Positions 1-8,836 of a stretch of DNA of 22,878 nucleotides are shown one piece after another (the stretch's first letter is position 1; each line of letters starts with the position of its first letter). The DNA is from Dysgonamonadaceae bacterium. GTDB taxonomy: Bacteria; Bacteroidota; Bacteroidia; Bacteroidales; Azobacteroidaceae. The stretch is taken from positions 1 through 22,878 of the forward strand of contig JAITAH010000140.1 of NCBI GenBank assembly GCA_031284225.1, given 5' to 3'. Under the pieces are notes generated by a model. It was not told the DNA's origin and searched no databases. It saw only the letters and a list, made by a program, of their open reading frames with translations. A program made the translations under genes and the position numbers.

Positions 1-333
1 CTTCACTTACAAACAAACTGATAAAAATAGATAAATTTATATGTGAATTGCAAACCGCCCTGAAAGACTTTTGCAACCGCTGAAATTAGATGTGCACAAC
101 TCCGCTCAACCGGTACGTATCGCGCGATAGAACGGAAATTCGGGCGAACGTCGATTCTACGAACCCAAGCGGGCAATAGTCGCCGGTTGTATTTAACTTA
201 CTTGGCAGAAGCATTATCCATTCATCGTAATCAAATTGTCATCCCAAAGCCATGTTTTTTTTTCAGAACCGTCATCATTTCCTGATATGCCTGCCGTTTC
301 TTTGCATCGAAAAATGATTAGGCAAATTCTCTT
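1..333. other. Region upstream of the TonB receptor, no convincing gene
   Basis: No gene can be supported here. One plus-strand frame is open from about 64 to the TGA ending at 288, but it has no ATG start. Part of it reads like protein (for example YLTYLAEALSIHRNQ at about 190-234, preceded by a short helix-turn-helix-like stretch, YRAIERKFG). It could be a remnant of a lost gene or chance. A TTTCTTTG at 297-304 resembles the Bacteroidota -7 box TAnnTTTG with one mismatch, but no TTG lies at the right distance upstream, so it is only a weak promoter candidate for the receptor gene. Confidence 0.3.
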
Positions 334-3132
334 ATGGTAAAAAGATTGTATTTAGGAATTATTCTTTGCTTGTTAACAGCGTATCTGAAGGCTCAAACCG
401 GAACTATTTCCGGAATTATATCCGACAAAAAAACCGGAGAAACGATTATCGGAGCCAGTATCGGAATCGAAAATTCAACCGCCGGCGCCGTTACCGATAT
501 CGACGGACGTTTTAGTATTCCGGGAATCGTTGCCGGAAAATACACAGTCAAAATTTCTTACCTTTCTTATCAAACGGTGGAAATTCCGGCGGAAGTAACC
601 GGCGGACAAACGACCGAAATCAATGCGGCGCTGGTAGAAGCTGTCAATGTCCTGAATGAAGTAACGGTCGTCAATATCCGCAAAATGAATACCGAACGGA
701 GCTTGTTGCAGGCTCAGCGGGCTTCCTTGAACGTAGTCAGCGGCGTTTCTTCCCAGCAAATTGCCCGGACGCAGGACAGGGACGCTTCGGAAGTCATGAA
801 GCGTATTCCCGGAATTTCCATTCTCGACAGCCGGTTTATTGTCGCCCGCGGACTGGCGCAGCGGTATAACAACGTATGGATCAACAATAATCCCGTTCCG
901 AGTTCGGAGGCCGATTCCCGCTCTTTTTCTTTCGATATGATACCCAGCGGACAAATCGAAAACATCCTGATTACCAAATCGCCGACGCCCGAATTGCCGG
1001 CCGACTTTTCCGGCGGCTTCGTCAAAGTGGCTACGAAAAATATGCCTTCGGAAAATGCTTTGCAAGTCAGTTACGGAATTCAGTTCAATACAAATACGCA
1101 TTTCCACGATTTCCGGTACGACCAGGGAAGCGCAACGGATTTTCTGGGTTTTGACAACGGATTCCGTAGCCTGCGTTCCGCCGTTCCCGACCGGCGCATG
1201 GACAATAGCGACGAAGCGGCCGTAACCGCCGCGACCCGCAACGGGTTCAACAACAACTGGCAAGTATATACCCGGCAACCGATTCCCGATCAACGCTTTT
1301 CCCTGGCGCTGAACCGGTATAAATCGTTAAATAAAAGCCGGATCGGACTGACGGCCGCCTTGAATTACAGTTATACCAGCCTGACGTATTCGGACATGAC
1401 CAATGCGCGTTTCGGCGTTTATAACAAAACCGAGGATACGCCGGTATGTCTCTATAGCTATACCGACAATCAATACGCTTCGACCGTAAAAACCGGCGCT
1501 TTGCTGAATCTGACCTGGATGAACAACGAACATCGCCTGGAATTTCGCAACATGTTCAACCAGTTAGGGCGCGACCGCTTCACGCACCGCGAGGGATGGC
1601 GCAACGTCAGCGCCAAATACCTGCAACAAAAAGACGAATATTTTTACAACAGCCGCGGCAGTTATACCGGACAACTGAGCGGCAACCATACGCTTTCTCC
1701 TGCCGGAAAATTCGACTGGACGGCGGGATATGCTTACGCCAATAAAAACCAACCCGACCGCCGGCAAATCGAACGGGAAGAGGAATCGGCCGACCCCCGA
1801 TACAACGGCCAATTCTACATTGATCACAACGATATTATCCGGGATTTTAACCGCCTCGACGAAAACATGTATTCTTTTACAGCCAATTATCATCACGATT
1901 TTACTTCCGGCCGTCGAGCGCTCTCCCTGAAAGCCGGAATTTACGCCGAAGCCCGCGACCGCAACTATGATACGCGCTATTTTATGTACCGGCTCTACAA
2001 ACAAAACTTGCCCGAAGACTTTCAGTATCGCGATGTGCCTTCCGGAATTATGCAACCCGAATTTTTTGCCGCCGACAAGCTGTATATTTACGATAGCAGC
2101 GACAAAACCAATAATTATACCGGTAGCGCCCAACTGGCTTGCGGCTATCTCGGACTGAACGTCCCGCTGCAAAAACTGAATATCTATGCCGGCGTCCGCT
2201 ACGAAAACAACAACATGACGCTTGTCAATCCGGTTACGATCGCTTCCGACGAGGAGGAAAAACATACCTACCGGCAATCGGATTTTTTCCCTTCCGTCAA
2301 TGCCTCTTACCATTTCAACGACGAACATTTATTGCGCATGGCGTATGGCCAATCTATCAACCGGCAGGAATTTCGCGAAGTTTCGCCGTCCACCTATTAC
2401 GATTTCGACCTGTTCAGCTACGTGCGAGGAAACAAAGACTTGAAACCGGCTTATATCCGGAATTTCGACCTTCGTTACGAGATTTATCCTTCGCCGGTCG
2501 AACTGATTTCCCTGGCTTTTTTCTACAAGCAATTTACCCACCCGATCGAATGGACGTATATCGACGCCGGCGGAACCTATACCTTCACGTTCGAAAATGC
2601 CGAAAAGGCCAACAACTACGGCTTGGAATTAGACTTGAAAAAAAGTCTCGACTTCATCGGCTTGCCCGATTTTTCTCTTTCCTTCAACGGATCGGTAATC
2701 GATAGCCGGGTGGTATTCGGCGAAAATAGTATCGAACACGACCGCCCGATGCAAGGCCAGTCGCCCTACTTAGTGAATACCGGGATTTTTTACCAAAACG
2801 ATCGCCTCCAGCTCGGATTGCTGTACAATACTATCGGAAAGCGCATCGTGGGAATCGGACGATCGAACAACAGCCAGGGGGGAAGCATCGACAACGATGT
2901 GCCCGATATGTACGAAATGGCTCGCCACGTCGTCGATCTCTCGTTGGGTTACCAATTCGGAAAACGCATCGAGGCGAGCGTCGGCGTCCGGGATTTGCTG
3001 GCGCAAGCCATGATTTACAAACAGTTTCCCCAGTTTACGGACGACGCCGGCGTTGTCCGGCAACGCGAACAAACGACCAAGGAATACAAACCCGGCCGGA
3101 CTTTTTCGCTCACCATAAAAATCAATTTATAA
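334..3132 (+). CDS. TonB-dependent outer membrane receptor with carboxypeptidase-regulatory-like domain
   Basis: This is an outer membrane beta-barrel that should import a ligand using energy from TonB. Seen in the 932 residues: a signal peptide (about 1-20, ending LKAQ), a carboxypeptidase-D regulatory-like beta-sandwich (about 22-105, with the VTDIDGRFSIPGI and YLSYQ motifs), a plug domain (about 128-235, with VMKRIPGI, VARGL and PELPADFSGGFV), then a long barrel rich in alternating aromatic strands up to the C-terminus. It lacks the features and roughly 1000-residue length of SusC proteins and has no SusD gene beside it. The lipoprotein gene begins 36 bp downstream, so the two are probably co-transcribed and work together. 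The substrate cannot be read from sequence. The hexuronate operon is 7 kb away and separated by housekeeping genes, so a pectin role is not implied. Confidence 0.93.
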   Translation: MVKRLYLGIILCLLTAYLKAQTGTISGIISDKKTGETIIGASIGIENSTAGAVTDIDGRFSIPGIVAGKYTVKISYLSYQTVEIPAEVTGGQTTEINAALVEAVNVLNEVTVVNIRKMNTERSLLQAQRASLNVVSGVSSQQIARTQDRDASEVMKRIPGISILDSRFIVARGLAQRYNNVWINNNPVPSSEADSRSFSFDMIPSGQIENILITKSPTPELPADFSGGFVKVATKNMPSENALQVSYGIQFNTNTHFHDFRYDQGSATDFLGFDNGFRSLRSAVPDRRMDNSDEAAVTAATRNGFNNNWQVYTRQPIPDQRFSLALNRYKSLNKSRIGLTAALNYSYTSLTYSDMTNARFGVYNKTEDTPVCLYSYTDNQYASTVKTGALLNLTWMNNEHRLEFRNMFNQLGRDRFTHREGWRNVSAKYLQQKDEYFYNSRGSYTGQLSGNHTLSPAGKFDWTAGYAYANKNQPDRRQIEREEESADPRYNGQFYIDHNDIIRDFNRLDENMYSFTANYHHDFTSGRRALSLKAGIYAEARDRNYDTRYFMYRLYKQNLPEDFQYRDVPSGIMQPEFFAADKLYIYDSSDKTNNYTGSAQLACGYLGLNVPLQKLNIYAGVRYENNNMTLVNPVTIASDEEEKHTYRQSDFFPSVNASYHFNDEHLLRMAYGQSINRQEFREVSPSTYYDFDLFSYVRGNKDLKPAYIRNFDLRYEIYPSPVELISLAFFYKQFTHPIEWTYIDAGGTYTFTFENAEKANNYGLELDLKKSLDFIGLPDFSLSFNGSVIDSRVVFGENSIEHDRPMQGQSPYLVNTGIFYQNDRLQLGLLYNTIGKRIVGIGRSNNSQGGSIDNDVPDMYEMARHVVDLSLGYQFGKRIEASVGVRDLLAQAMIYKQFPQFTDDAGVVRQREQTTKEYKPGRTFSLTIKINL

Positions 3133-3168
3133 TTCACAGCGTATATCCATTTTTTAATTTTTATAAAA

Positions 3169-5118
3169 ATGAAAACAATCAAACAGTTCAGTTTAATTTT
3201 AACAGCCTGTCTGGCGCTCGCTTTTACAGGATGTGATGAGAAAGAAAGTATCCCGGAAAATCCCGTACTCAATCCGGATATTATTAGCGTTACGGAAGGT
3301 TCGGCAGCCGCCATCGCCATTTCGGGCGGCAACGCGCCTTATACCGCTCAAAGTTCCGCCACCGCCGTGGCTACGGTAAGCGTCAACGCTTCGACACTTA
3401 CGGTAACCGGGGTTGCAACCGGTACCGCCAGCATTACCGTTACCACCGGCGACGGCGGCAGCGCCCGTTTACCGGTTGTAGTAACCGAACGGTCGGCCAC
3501 CGCGCCGGTACTGAACGTCCAGTCGGTCGAAGTGGAAATCGACGAAACGGCTTCCGTTTCCATTCTGGAAGGGACCGCGCCTTTTACGGTAAGCAGTTCG
3601 AATACGACCATCGCTACCGCAACGCTGAACGGCTCGATTATTGCCGTGAAAGGGATTGCCGACGGCGCCGCGCTGATTACCGTTACCGGCGCCGACAATG
3701 CTTCGTCTTCGTTCGCGGTGGATGTGAACGGCGAACAAATTCTGTTCGGCCCTAATAAAACGCAAATCGGCAGCGGACTGAAATCGTTCAGCATCAAAAA
3801 ATCGCACCGCATCAAGAAAGGCGTATATACGATGGTGGGTTGGGTTTATGTTGAAGACGGCGCTACGCTATCCATCGAACCGGGAACGGTTATCAAAGGC
3901 GCCAACACCAGTTTCGACGGACGGGAAGCGGCCGAAGGGTCTTCGCTCATCATCATGCGAGGCGCAAAAATCATCGCCCAGGGAACCCGGAACGAACCGA
4001 TTGTCTTTACATCGGCGCAGCCGGCCGGGCAGCGCAAGGCTTCCGACTGGGGCGGAATCATTATCTGCGGAAAAGCGAAAAACAATTTAACGGCCATGAC
4101 TATCGAAGGCGGAATCGAAGCCGACCACGGCGGAACCGACGATAACGACAATTCCGGTATCCTGCAATATGTGCGCATCGAATTTGGCGGATATCCTTAT
4201 GCCGTGGACAATGAGATCAACGGCCTCACGCTGGGCTCCGTCGGTCGAGGCACCACGCTGGATCACATCCAGGTATCGTATTCGGGCGACGATTCGTTCG
4301 AATGGTTCGGCGGCGCGGTAAATGCCAAACATCTGATTGCCTACCACGGTTGGGACGACGATTTTGATACGGACAACGGTTTTTCCGGCAAACTGCAATT
4401 CCTCCTGGGCGTTCGCGACCCGAAAATTGCCGACCAGTCCAATACCAACGGTTTTGAATCGGACAACAATGCCAGCGGCTCAACTTCCGACCCCATCACC
4501 TCGGCCGTATTCAGCAACGTAACCCTGATCGGACCCCTGGGACAGGACGCCGCTTTCGTCAACGATAAATCGTATATCAACGGCTACGGCTGGGGCGAGA
4601 GTTCCGGCATCCGGACGGGGATTTTCCAGGCTGCAATGCAAATTCGTCGGCATTCCCGCCTGAATTGCTTCAACTCCGTCGCCGCCGGATTCCCCGTCGG
4701 GCTGATGCTCTCCAACGACGGACGGGGCGATACGCAAGGCGCGGCAGCAGCCAGTTTGTTGAAACTCAAAAACGTTTATTTCGCCGGCATGGGTTTGCTG
4801 GGCGCCGACGCCGATAAAAAAGATCCTGCCCAATGGAGCGGCACGATTTCTATCGACTATTTCAACCGGACAGACCTGAACAACCGGAATTTCGGCGCTA
4901 TTTCCGATTTGAACCTGAAACAGCCCAACAGCAAACAGGCAAATGCCAACTACGGCCCTTCGGCCGGCAGTCCCTTGCTGGGAAACGCCAGTTTCTCCGA
5001 TACTTTCCTGACCGACGCCTTCTTCTCGCCGGTTACTTATATCGGCGCGTTCTCCGGCGAAAACGACGACTGGGCGTCCGGCTGGACGAATTTTGATCCG
5101 CAACAGGCCAACTATTAA
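3169..5118 (+). CDS. Lipoprotein with two Ig-like repeats and a probable beta-helix domain
   Basis: The 649-residue protein begins with a lipoprotein signal peptide, with the likely lipidated Cys at residue 22 (FTGC) followed by an acidic DEKES stretch. Two related Ig-like (BIG2-type) repeats follow, at about 39-107 and 115-188; each has a TVTGVA or AVKGIA turn and ends in a SITV or LITV strand. From about 200 the sequence is Gly/Asn/Asp-rich and repetitive (VYVEDGATLSIEPGTVIKG, EINGLTLGSVG, FEWFGGAVNAKH), as in right-handed parallel beta-helices, and it ends GWTNFDPQQANY. Similar beta-helix proteins often lie beside TonB-dependent receptors in Bacteroidota, where they are mostly annotated as hypothetical. 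The location after the receptor suggests a surface ligand-binding partner. No catalytic residues could be identified, and the function is inferred from context only. Confidence 0.85.
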   Translation: MKTIKQFSLILTACLALAFTGCDEKESIPENPVLNPDIISVTEGSAAAIAISGGNAPYTAQSSATAVATVSVNASTLTVTGVATGTASITVTTGDGGSARLPVVVTERSATAPVLNVQSVEVEIDETASVSILEGTAPFTVSSSNTTIATATLNGSIIAVKGIADGAALITVTGADNASSSFAVDVNGEQILFGPNKTQIGSGLKSFSIKKSHRIKKGVYTMVGWVYVEDGATLSIEPGTVIKGANTSFDGREAAEGSSLIIMRGAKIIAQGTRNEPIVFTSAQPAGQRKASDWGGIIICGKAKNNLTAMTIEGGIEADHGGTDDNDNSGILQYVRIEFGGYPYAVDNEINGLTLGSVGRGTTLDHIQVSYSGDDSFEWFGGAVNAKHLIAYHGWDDDFDTDNGFSGKLQFLLGVRDPKIADQSNTNGFESDNNASGSTSDPITSAVFSNVTLIGPLGQDAAFVNDKSYINGYGWGESSGIRTGIFQAAMQIRRHSRLNCFNSVAAGFPVGLMLSNDGRGDTQGAAAASLLKLKNVYFAGMGLLGADADKKDPAQWSGTISIDYFNRTDLNNRNFGAISDLNLKQPNSKQANANYGPSAGSPLLGNASFSDTFLTDAFFSPVTYIGAFSGENDDWASGWTNFDPQQANY

Positions 5119-5150
5119 GCAATCCTTTTCAGAAGTGTTCTATTAAATTC

Positions 5151-5232
5151 ATTTAAGAGGCTGATCAAAAGTTGTTTTCTCGTCGTTCAATGGCGATGAT
5201 TCTTGACTTTTGACACATTCAGCCTCTTAAAT
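5151..5232. repeat. Long imperfect inverted repeat, terminator or MITE-like
   Basis: The outer arms are perfect over 14 nt: ATTTAAGAGGCTGA at 5151-5164 and its complement TCAGCCTCTTAAAT at 5219-5232. Inner arms TCAAAAGT (5165-5172) and ACTTTTGA (5206-5213) continue the stem, separated by a 5-nt bulge on the right side (5214-5218). The loop contains a further weak pairing (TCGTCG with CGATGA). A run of six T follows at 5232-5237, so it could end transcription of the upstream receptor-lipoprotein pair. The long arms starting AAGAGGCTG also resemble termini of small non-autonomous insertion elements; no target duplication was recognised. Confidence 0.6.
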
Positions 5233-5379
5233 TTTTTGACATTCTCTTTGGCACAATGTCCGGAGGCTGTTTTACCATGAATCAACCGTCTTTGACAATG
5301 GATGTTCACAAAGTAAAACGATTTTTTAGATTACGCTTGTTTTTATGCTAAGAATCGGATAACGCTCCGAAAAATTTCG

Positions 5380-5409
5380 TTAACTATTACAAATTTATTC
5401 CTATATTTG
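5380..5409 (+). promoter_or_regulatory. Predicted promoter of the helicase gene
   Basis: TATATTTG at 5402-5409 fits the Bacteroidota -7 consensus TAnnTTTG. At the usual 19-bp spacing the -33 element is TTA (5380-5382) instead of TTG. Transcription would start near 5416, about 60 bp before the helicase ATG. Confidence 0.5.
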
Positions 5410-5478
5410 CACCAAAATCCAATACAATATCATATATTCTATTAGATTATACGATTCGATATTCATTAAACATACAAT

Positions 5479-7578
5479 ATGCAAACAAACCAGGCGCTCG
5501 AACTTGCCGATAAATATGTGAACCGCACAGGGAAACATGTTTTTCTGACGGGCAAAGCAGGTACGGGAAAAACGACTTTTTTACACCATTTGCGTGAAAA
5601 TTCACTCAAACGAATGATGATTGTAGCGCCTACCAGCGTAGCGGCCATCAATGCGCGGGGCGTTACCATTCATTCGTTTTTCCAACTGCCTTTCGGGCCT
5701 TTGCTGGGTATCGACCGACTGAAGCCTGAAAGGATGCATTTTAACCGGGAAAAAATCAACATCATCCGCAGCCTCGATTTGCTGGTTATCGACGAAATCA
5801 GTATGGTGCGCGCCGATTTACTGGATGCGGTCGATGCCGTCCTTCGCCGCTTCCGGACGCAAAGCAAACCCTTCGGCGGCGTGCAACTGTTGATGATCGG
5901 CGATCTGCAACAACTTTCGCCGGTGGTCAAAGAAGAGGAAAGCGAATTATTACGAGAACAGTACGATACTCCTTATTTTTTCAGCAGTAAAGCGCTGCGC
6001 GAAACCTCTTTCGAAACTATCGAACTGACGTACGTTTTCCGCCAGCAGGATGAATCGTTTATTGCAATCCTCAATAAAGTCCGTGAAAATTGCCTCGACA
6101 ACGAATCGCTCAACCGGCTCAATGAACGCTACATCCCCAATTTCCAACCGGACGAGCGGGAAGGTTATATTTCGCTCTGTACCCACAATGCACAGGCGCA
6201 ACGCATCAACGAAACAAAATTATCCGTTTTGCCCGGCCATGAACATCGCTTTAACGCCATCGTCAAAGGAAATTTCCCGGAATATTCTTACCCTACCGAA
6301 TCGGAACTGTTGTTGAAAGAGAATGCTCAAGTGATGTTCGTAAAAAACGATTCTTCGCCCGAAAAACTGTTTTACAACGGCAAAATCGGAAAAATTACTC
6401 ATATCGACGACAACGCCATCTTCGTCCTTTGCCCCGGCGAAGAAACCAGTATCGCCGTTACTCTTATGAAATGGGACAATGTGCGATACAGCCTCAACGA
6501 AGCTACTAACGAAATCAGCGAAATGGTCGAAGGCTCTTTCATTCAGTATCCGCTGAAACTGGCCTGGGCGATTACGATTCACAAAAGCCAGGGACTGACA
6601 TTCGAACGGGCCATTATCGACGCCCAGTCTTCGTTCGCCTACGGACAGGTATATGTCGCCCTCAGCCGCTGTAAATCCCTGGAAGGAATGGTTTTGAGCA
6701 CGCCCATCGAGAACCGCAGCATTATCAGCGACCAGACGCTCAGCGGGTTTATACAGACCCTCGTGCAAAACGCTCCCGACGAAACGCAGTTTCAATCGGC
6801 GCGAATTGCCTATCAGCACGACCTGTTATTCGATCTGTTCCGCTTTACCTCCTTTCGGAACCGCATTCTGTCTATCGAAAAACTTGTTAACGACAACAAG
6901 GAAAGTATTCCAATTTCCACGCAACAAATATTTAATCAACTCTTTCATCCTGTACAACAAGAGATTATTGAAGTGGCCGATAAATTCCACGTTCAAATCC
7001 ATTCCTTTTTGTTACAGCAGCCCGACGTCGAAGAGAACGCCGTTCTTCAACAACGGATTGCCTCGGCCGCCGGTTATTTTTCCGAAAAAATGAAAGCCCT
7101 TATTCTCGACCGGATTGCCAAAGCCGATCTTGATCTCGACAATAAAGTAATAAAAAAACAGCTGAACAACGCCGTAAACCGCCTGGAACGCGACGCCCGC
7201 ATAAAACACGAAACGTTGAACGCCTGCCTTTCCGGATTCCAAATCGACGTCCTGCTTAAGGCCAGAGCCGAAGCCAGTATCGAAAAAGAAAAACCGAAAG
7301 AAAGCCGCAAACAGGAACCGGCAGCGCCCGACGATGTTGCTCATCCAATCTTATTCAACCGGTTACGGAAGTGGCGCGCAACCAAAGCTACCAAAATGCA
7401 CCTGCCGGCTTTCGGCGTTCTCAAGCAAAATGCGCTGTACGAACTGGCGAATTGCCTGCCCAAGGATGGAAAATCTCTGCAACAGATCTATGGAATCGGG
7501 CCAACGAAATACCGTCAATTCGGCATGGAAATCATAGAAATCATCCGCGAATATTGCGAAGAGCAGGGAATTTATTAA
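5479..7578 (+). CDS. Pif1-like SF1 DNA helicase with C-terminal HRDC domain
   Basis: This is an ATP-dependent DNA helicase of superfamily 1, closest to the Pif1/RecD2-like group by motif layout. Seen in its 699 residues: Walker A GKAGTGKTT at 25-33, Walker B LLVIDEIS with D105/E106, motif III-like LLMIGDLQQLSP, then IHKSQGLTFE at 367-376 and YVALSR at 392-397 with the arginine typical of motif VI. A less conserved helical stretch follows, and then an HRDC domain at about 622-697 (LRKWRATKATK ... IYGIGPTKYRQFG), a nucleic-acid-binding module found in RecQ and RNase D. It probably unwinds replication or repair intermediates in the cytoplasm. The combination is common in Bacteroidota, where such genes are annotated only generically. 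Its stop codon overlaps the ychF promoter. Confidence 0.9.
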   Translation: MQTNQALELADKYVNRTGKHVFLTGKAGTGKTTFLHHLRENSLKRMMIVAPTSVAAINARGVTIHSFFQLPFGPLLGIDRLKPERMHFNREKINIIRSLDLLVIDEISMVRADLLDAVDAVLRRFRTQSKPFGGVQLLMIGDLQQLSPVVKEEESELLREQYDTPYFFSSKALRETSFETIELTYVFRQQDESFIAILNKVRENCLDNESLNRLNERYIPNFQPDEREGYISLCTHNAQAQRINETKLSVLPGHEHRFNAIVKGNFPEYSYPTESELLLKENAQVMFVKNDSSPEKLFYNGKIGKITHIDDNAIFVLCPGEETSIAVTLMKWDNVRYSLNEATNEISEMVEGSFIQYPLKLAWAITIHKSQGLTFERAIIDAQSSFAYGQVYVALSRCKSLEGMVLSTPIENRSIISDQTLSGFIQTLVQNAPDETQFQSARIAYQHDLLFDLFRFTSFRNRILSIEKLVNDNKESIPISTQQIFNQLFHPVQQEIIEVADKFHVQIHSFLLQQPDVEENAVLQQRIASAAGYFSEKMKALILDRIAKADLDLDNKVIKKQLNNAVNRLERDARIKHETLNACLSGFQIDVLLKARAEASIEKEKPKESRKQEPAAPDDVAHPILFNRLRKWRATKATKMHLPAFGVLKQNALYELANCLPKDGKSLQQIYGIGPTKYRQFGMEIIEIIREYCEEQGIY

Positions 7579-7583
7579 CTTTG
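7554..7583 (+). promoter_or_regulatory. Predicted promoter of ychF, overlapping the helicase stop codon
   Basis: TTG at 7554-7556, a 19-bp spacer and TAACTTTG at 7576-7583 match the Bacteroidota consensus TTG-N19-TAnnTTTG. The first three bases after the T, with that T, form the TAA stop of the helicase gene (7576-7578), so the promoter sits in the end of the upstream gene. The ychF ATG follows 22 bp later. Confidence 0.6.
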
Positions 7584-7605
7584 CGGCCTAAAACAATCAG
7601 CAATC

Positions 7606-8709
7606 ATGGCATTACAATGCGGCATCGTGGGACTTCCCAACGTCGGGAAATCAACCCTTTTCAACTGTCTTTCCAGCGCCAAGGCGCAAGCGGCCAACTT
7701 CCCTTTTTGTACCATAGAACCAAACATCGGAGTAATTACCGTTCCCGACGAACGCCTCAACCAGTTGGCAAAACTTGTTCATCCGCAAAAGATTGTCCCC
7801 ACTACGGTCGAAATTGTCGATATTGCCGGATTGGTCAAAGGCGCCAGTCAGGGCGAAGGATTGGGGAATAAATTTTTGGCCAATATCAGGGAAACGGACG
7901 CTATCCTGCACGTGCTGCGCTGTTTCGATGATGAAAATGTAACGCACGTGGACGGCTCTATTAACCCGGTGCGCGACAAGGAAATTATCGACTACGAACT
8001 GCAATTGAAAGACTTGGAAACCATCGAATCGCGCATCCACAAAGTGCAAAAACAGGCGCAAACCGGCGGCGACAAACAGGCTAAACTGCAATTGGAGGTG
8101 TTTTTGAAATATAAATCCGCGCTGCAACAGGGCAAAGCGGCGCGAACCGTGTTTCTCGAAACGAAAGATGAACAAAAAGCGGCGCACGACCTGTTTTTAC
8201 TGACAAACAAGCCCATTCTTTACGTCTGCAATGTCGATGAAGCCTCCGCCCTATCGGGAAACAAATATACCGAAGCCGTTCGGGAAGCCATTCGCGAAGA
8301 AGGCGCCGGCTTATTGATTGTAGCCGCCAAAATCGAATCGGAAATCGCCGAACTGGAAACCTTCGACGAACGCGAACTCTTCTTATCGGAATTAGGATTG
8401 ACCGAATCGGGCGTTAATCGCCTGATAAAAGCCGCCTATCAGTTGCTTGAGTTGGAAACGTTCCTCACAGCCGGCCCGCAGGAAGTCCGCGCATGGACCT
8501 ATCGCAAAGGCAGTAAAGCGCCTCAATGCGCCGGCGTTATCCACACCGATTTCGAAAAAGGATTTATCCGCGCCGAAGTCATCAAATACGCCGATTACAT
8601 CGCGATAGGTTCGGAAAACGCAGTCAAAGAAGCCGGGAAAATGAGTGTGGAAGGCAAAGAATATATCGTACAAGACGGCGATATTATGCACTTCCGGTTT
8701 AATGTGTAG
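7606..8709 (+). CDS. ychF: Redox-regulated ATPase/GTPase YchF (Ola1 family)
   Basis: YchF is a universally conserved P-loop NTPase of the Obg family that binds ribosomes and, unlike its relatives, prefers ATP. The 367 residues are the usual length. Seen: G1 motif GLPNVGKST at 9-17, DIAGLVKGASQGEGLGNKFL containing G3, and the variant G4 segment YVCNVDEAS in place of NKxD, which is what gives this family its ATP preference. A coiled-coil stretch lies in the middle (about 130-190), and a C-terminal TGS domain (about 283-366, with AWTYRKGSKAPQCAGVIHTDF and IVQDGDIMHFRFNV) closes the protein. It has its own promoter at the helicase 3' end. The start at MALQCGIVG is standard for the family. Confidence 0.98.
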   Translation: MALQCGIVGLPNVGKSTLFNCLSSAKAQAANFPFCTIEPNIGVITVPDERLNQLAKLVHPQKIVPTTVEIVDIAGLVKGASQGEGLGNKFLANIRETDAILHVLRCFDDENVTHVDGSINPVRDKEIIDYELQLKDLETIESRIHKVQKQAQTGGDKQAKLQLEVFLKYKSALQQGKAARTVFLETKDEQKAAHDLFLLTNKPILYVCNVDEASALSGNKYTEAVREAIREEGAGLLIVAAKIESEIAELETFDERELFLSELGLTESGVNRLIKAAYQLLELETFLTAGPQEVRAWTYRKGSKAPQCAGVIHTDFEKGFIRAEVIKYADYIAIGSENAVKEAGKMSVEGKEYIVQDGDIMHFRFNV

Positions 8710-8724
8710 TTTTTCATATCTTTT

Positions 8725-8746
8725 TTCTTTTGATTAGACAAAAGAA
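8725..8746. terminator. AT-rich hairpin after ychF
   Basis: TTCTTTTG (8725-8732) and CAAAAGAA (8739-8746) form a perfect 8-bp stem with a 6-nt loop, 15 bp after the ychF stop. No T-run follows on the plus strand and the stem is AT-rich, so its strength as a terminator is doubtful. Confidence 0.3.
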
Positions 8747-8783
8747 TCCGGGCCAGCAAATGCGTTTCCGAAAGGCTATACAA

Positions 8784-8812
8784 TTGAGGACGAGAGTAAA
8801 GTCGTACCTTTG
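8784..8812 (+). promoter_or_regulatory. Predicted promoter of the decayed DUF1016 gene
   Basis: TTG at 8784-8786, an 18-bp spacer and TACCTTTG at 8805-8812 match the Bacteroidota promoter pattern. It lies about 25 bp upstream of the first in-frame codons of the broken gene and appears better preserved than the gene. Confidence 0.55.
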
Positions 8813-8836
8813 CAAAAAAACAGTTCTATATAAATC

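Larger units (their letters stand above)
5119..5478. other. Intergenic region with inverted repeat and helicase promoter
   Basis: No protein gene is supported in this 360-bp gap. It holds the long inverted repeat at 5151-5232 and a promoter-like element at 5402-5409, both listed separately. The part between them is AT-rich and includes a short inverted pair CTTTG...CAAAG (about 5293-5317). A 24-codon open frame (5277-5351) was judged to be chance. Confidence 0.6.

Noticed and set aside
91..98. Palindrome TGTGCACA upstream of the TonB receptor
   Set aside because: It lacks the CG centre and lies far from any promoter, so it is probably chance.
475..1293. A long minus-strand open frame in the TonB receptor gene
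   Set aside because: It overlaps a clear TonB receptor and shows no recognised domain; a shadow of codon bias.
5277..5351. A 24-codon open frame MNQPSLTMDVHKVKRFF...
   Set aside because: Too short, without recognised motif, and placed in an AT-rich gap; chance is more likely.
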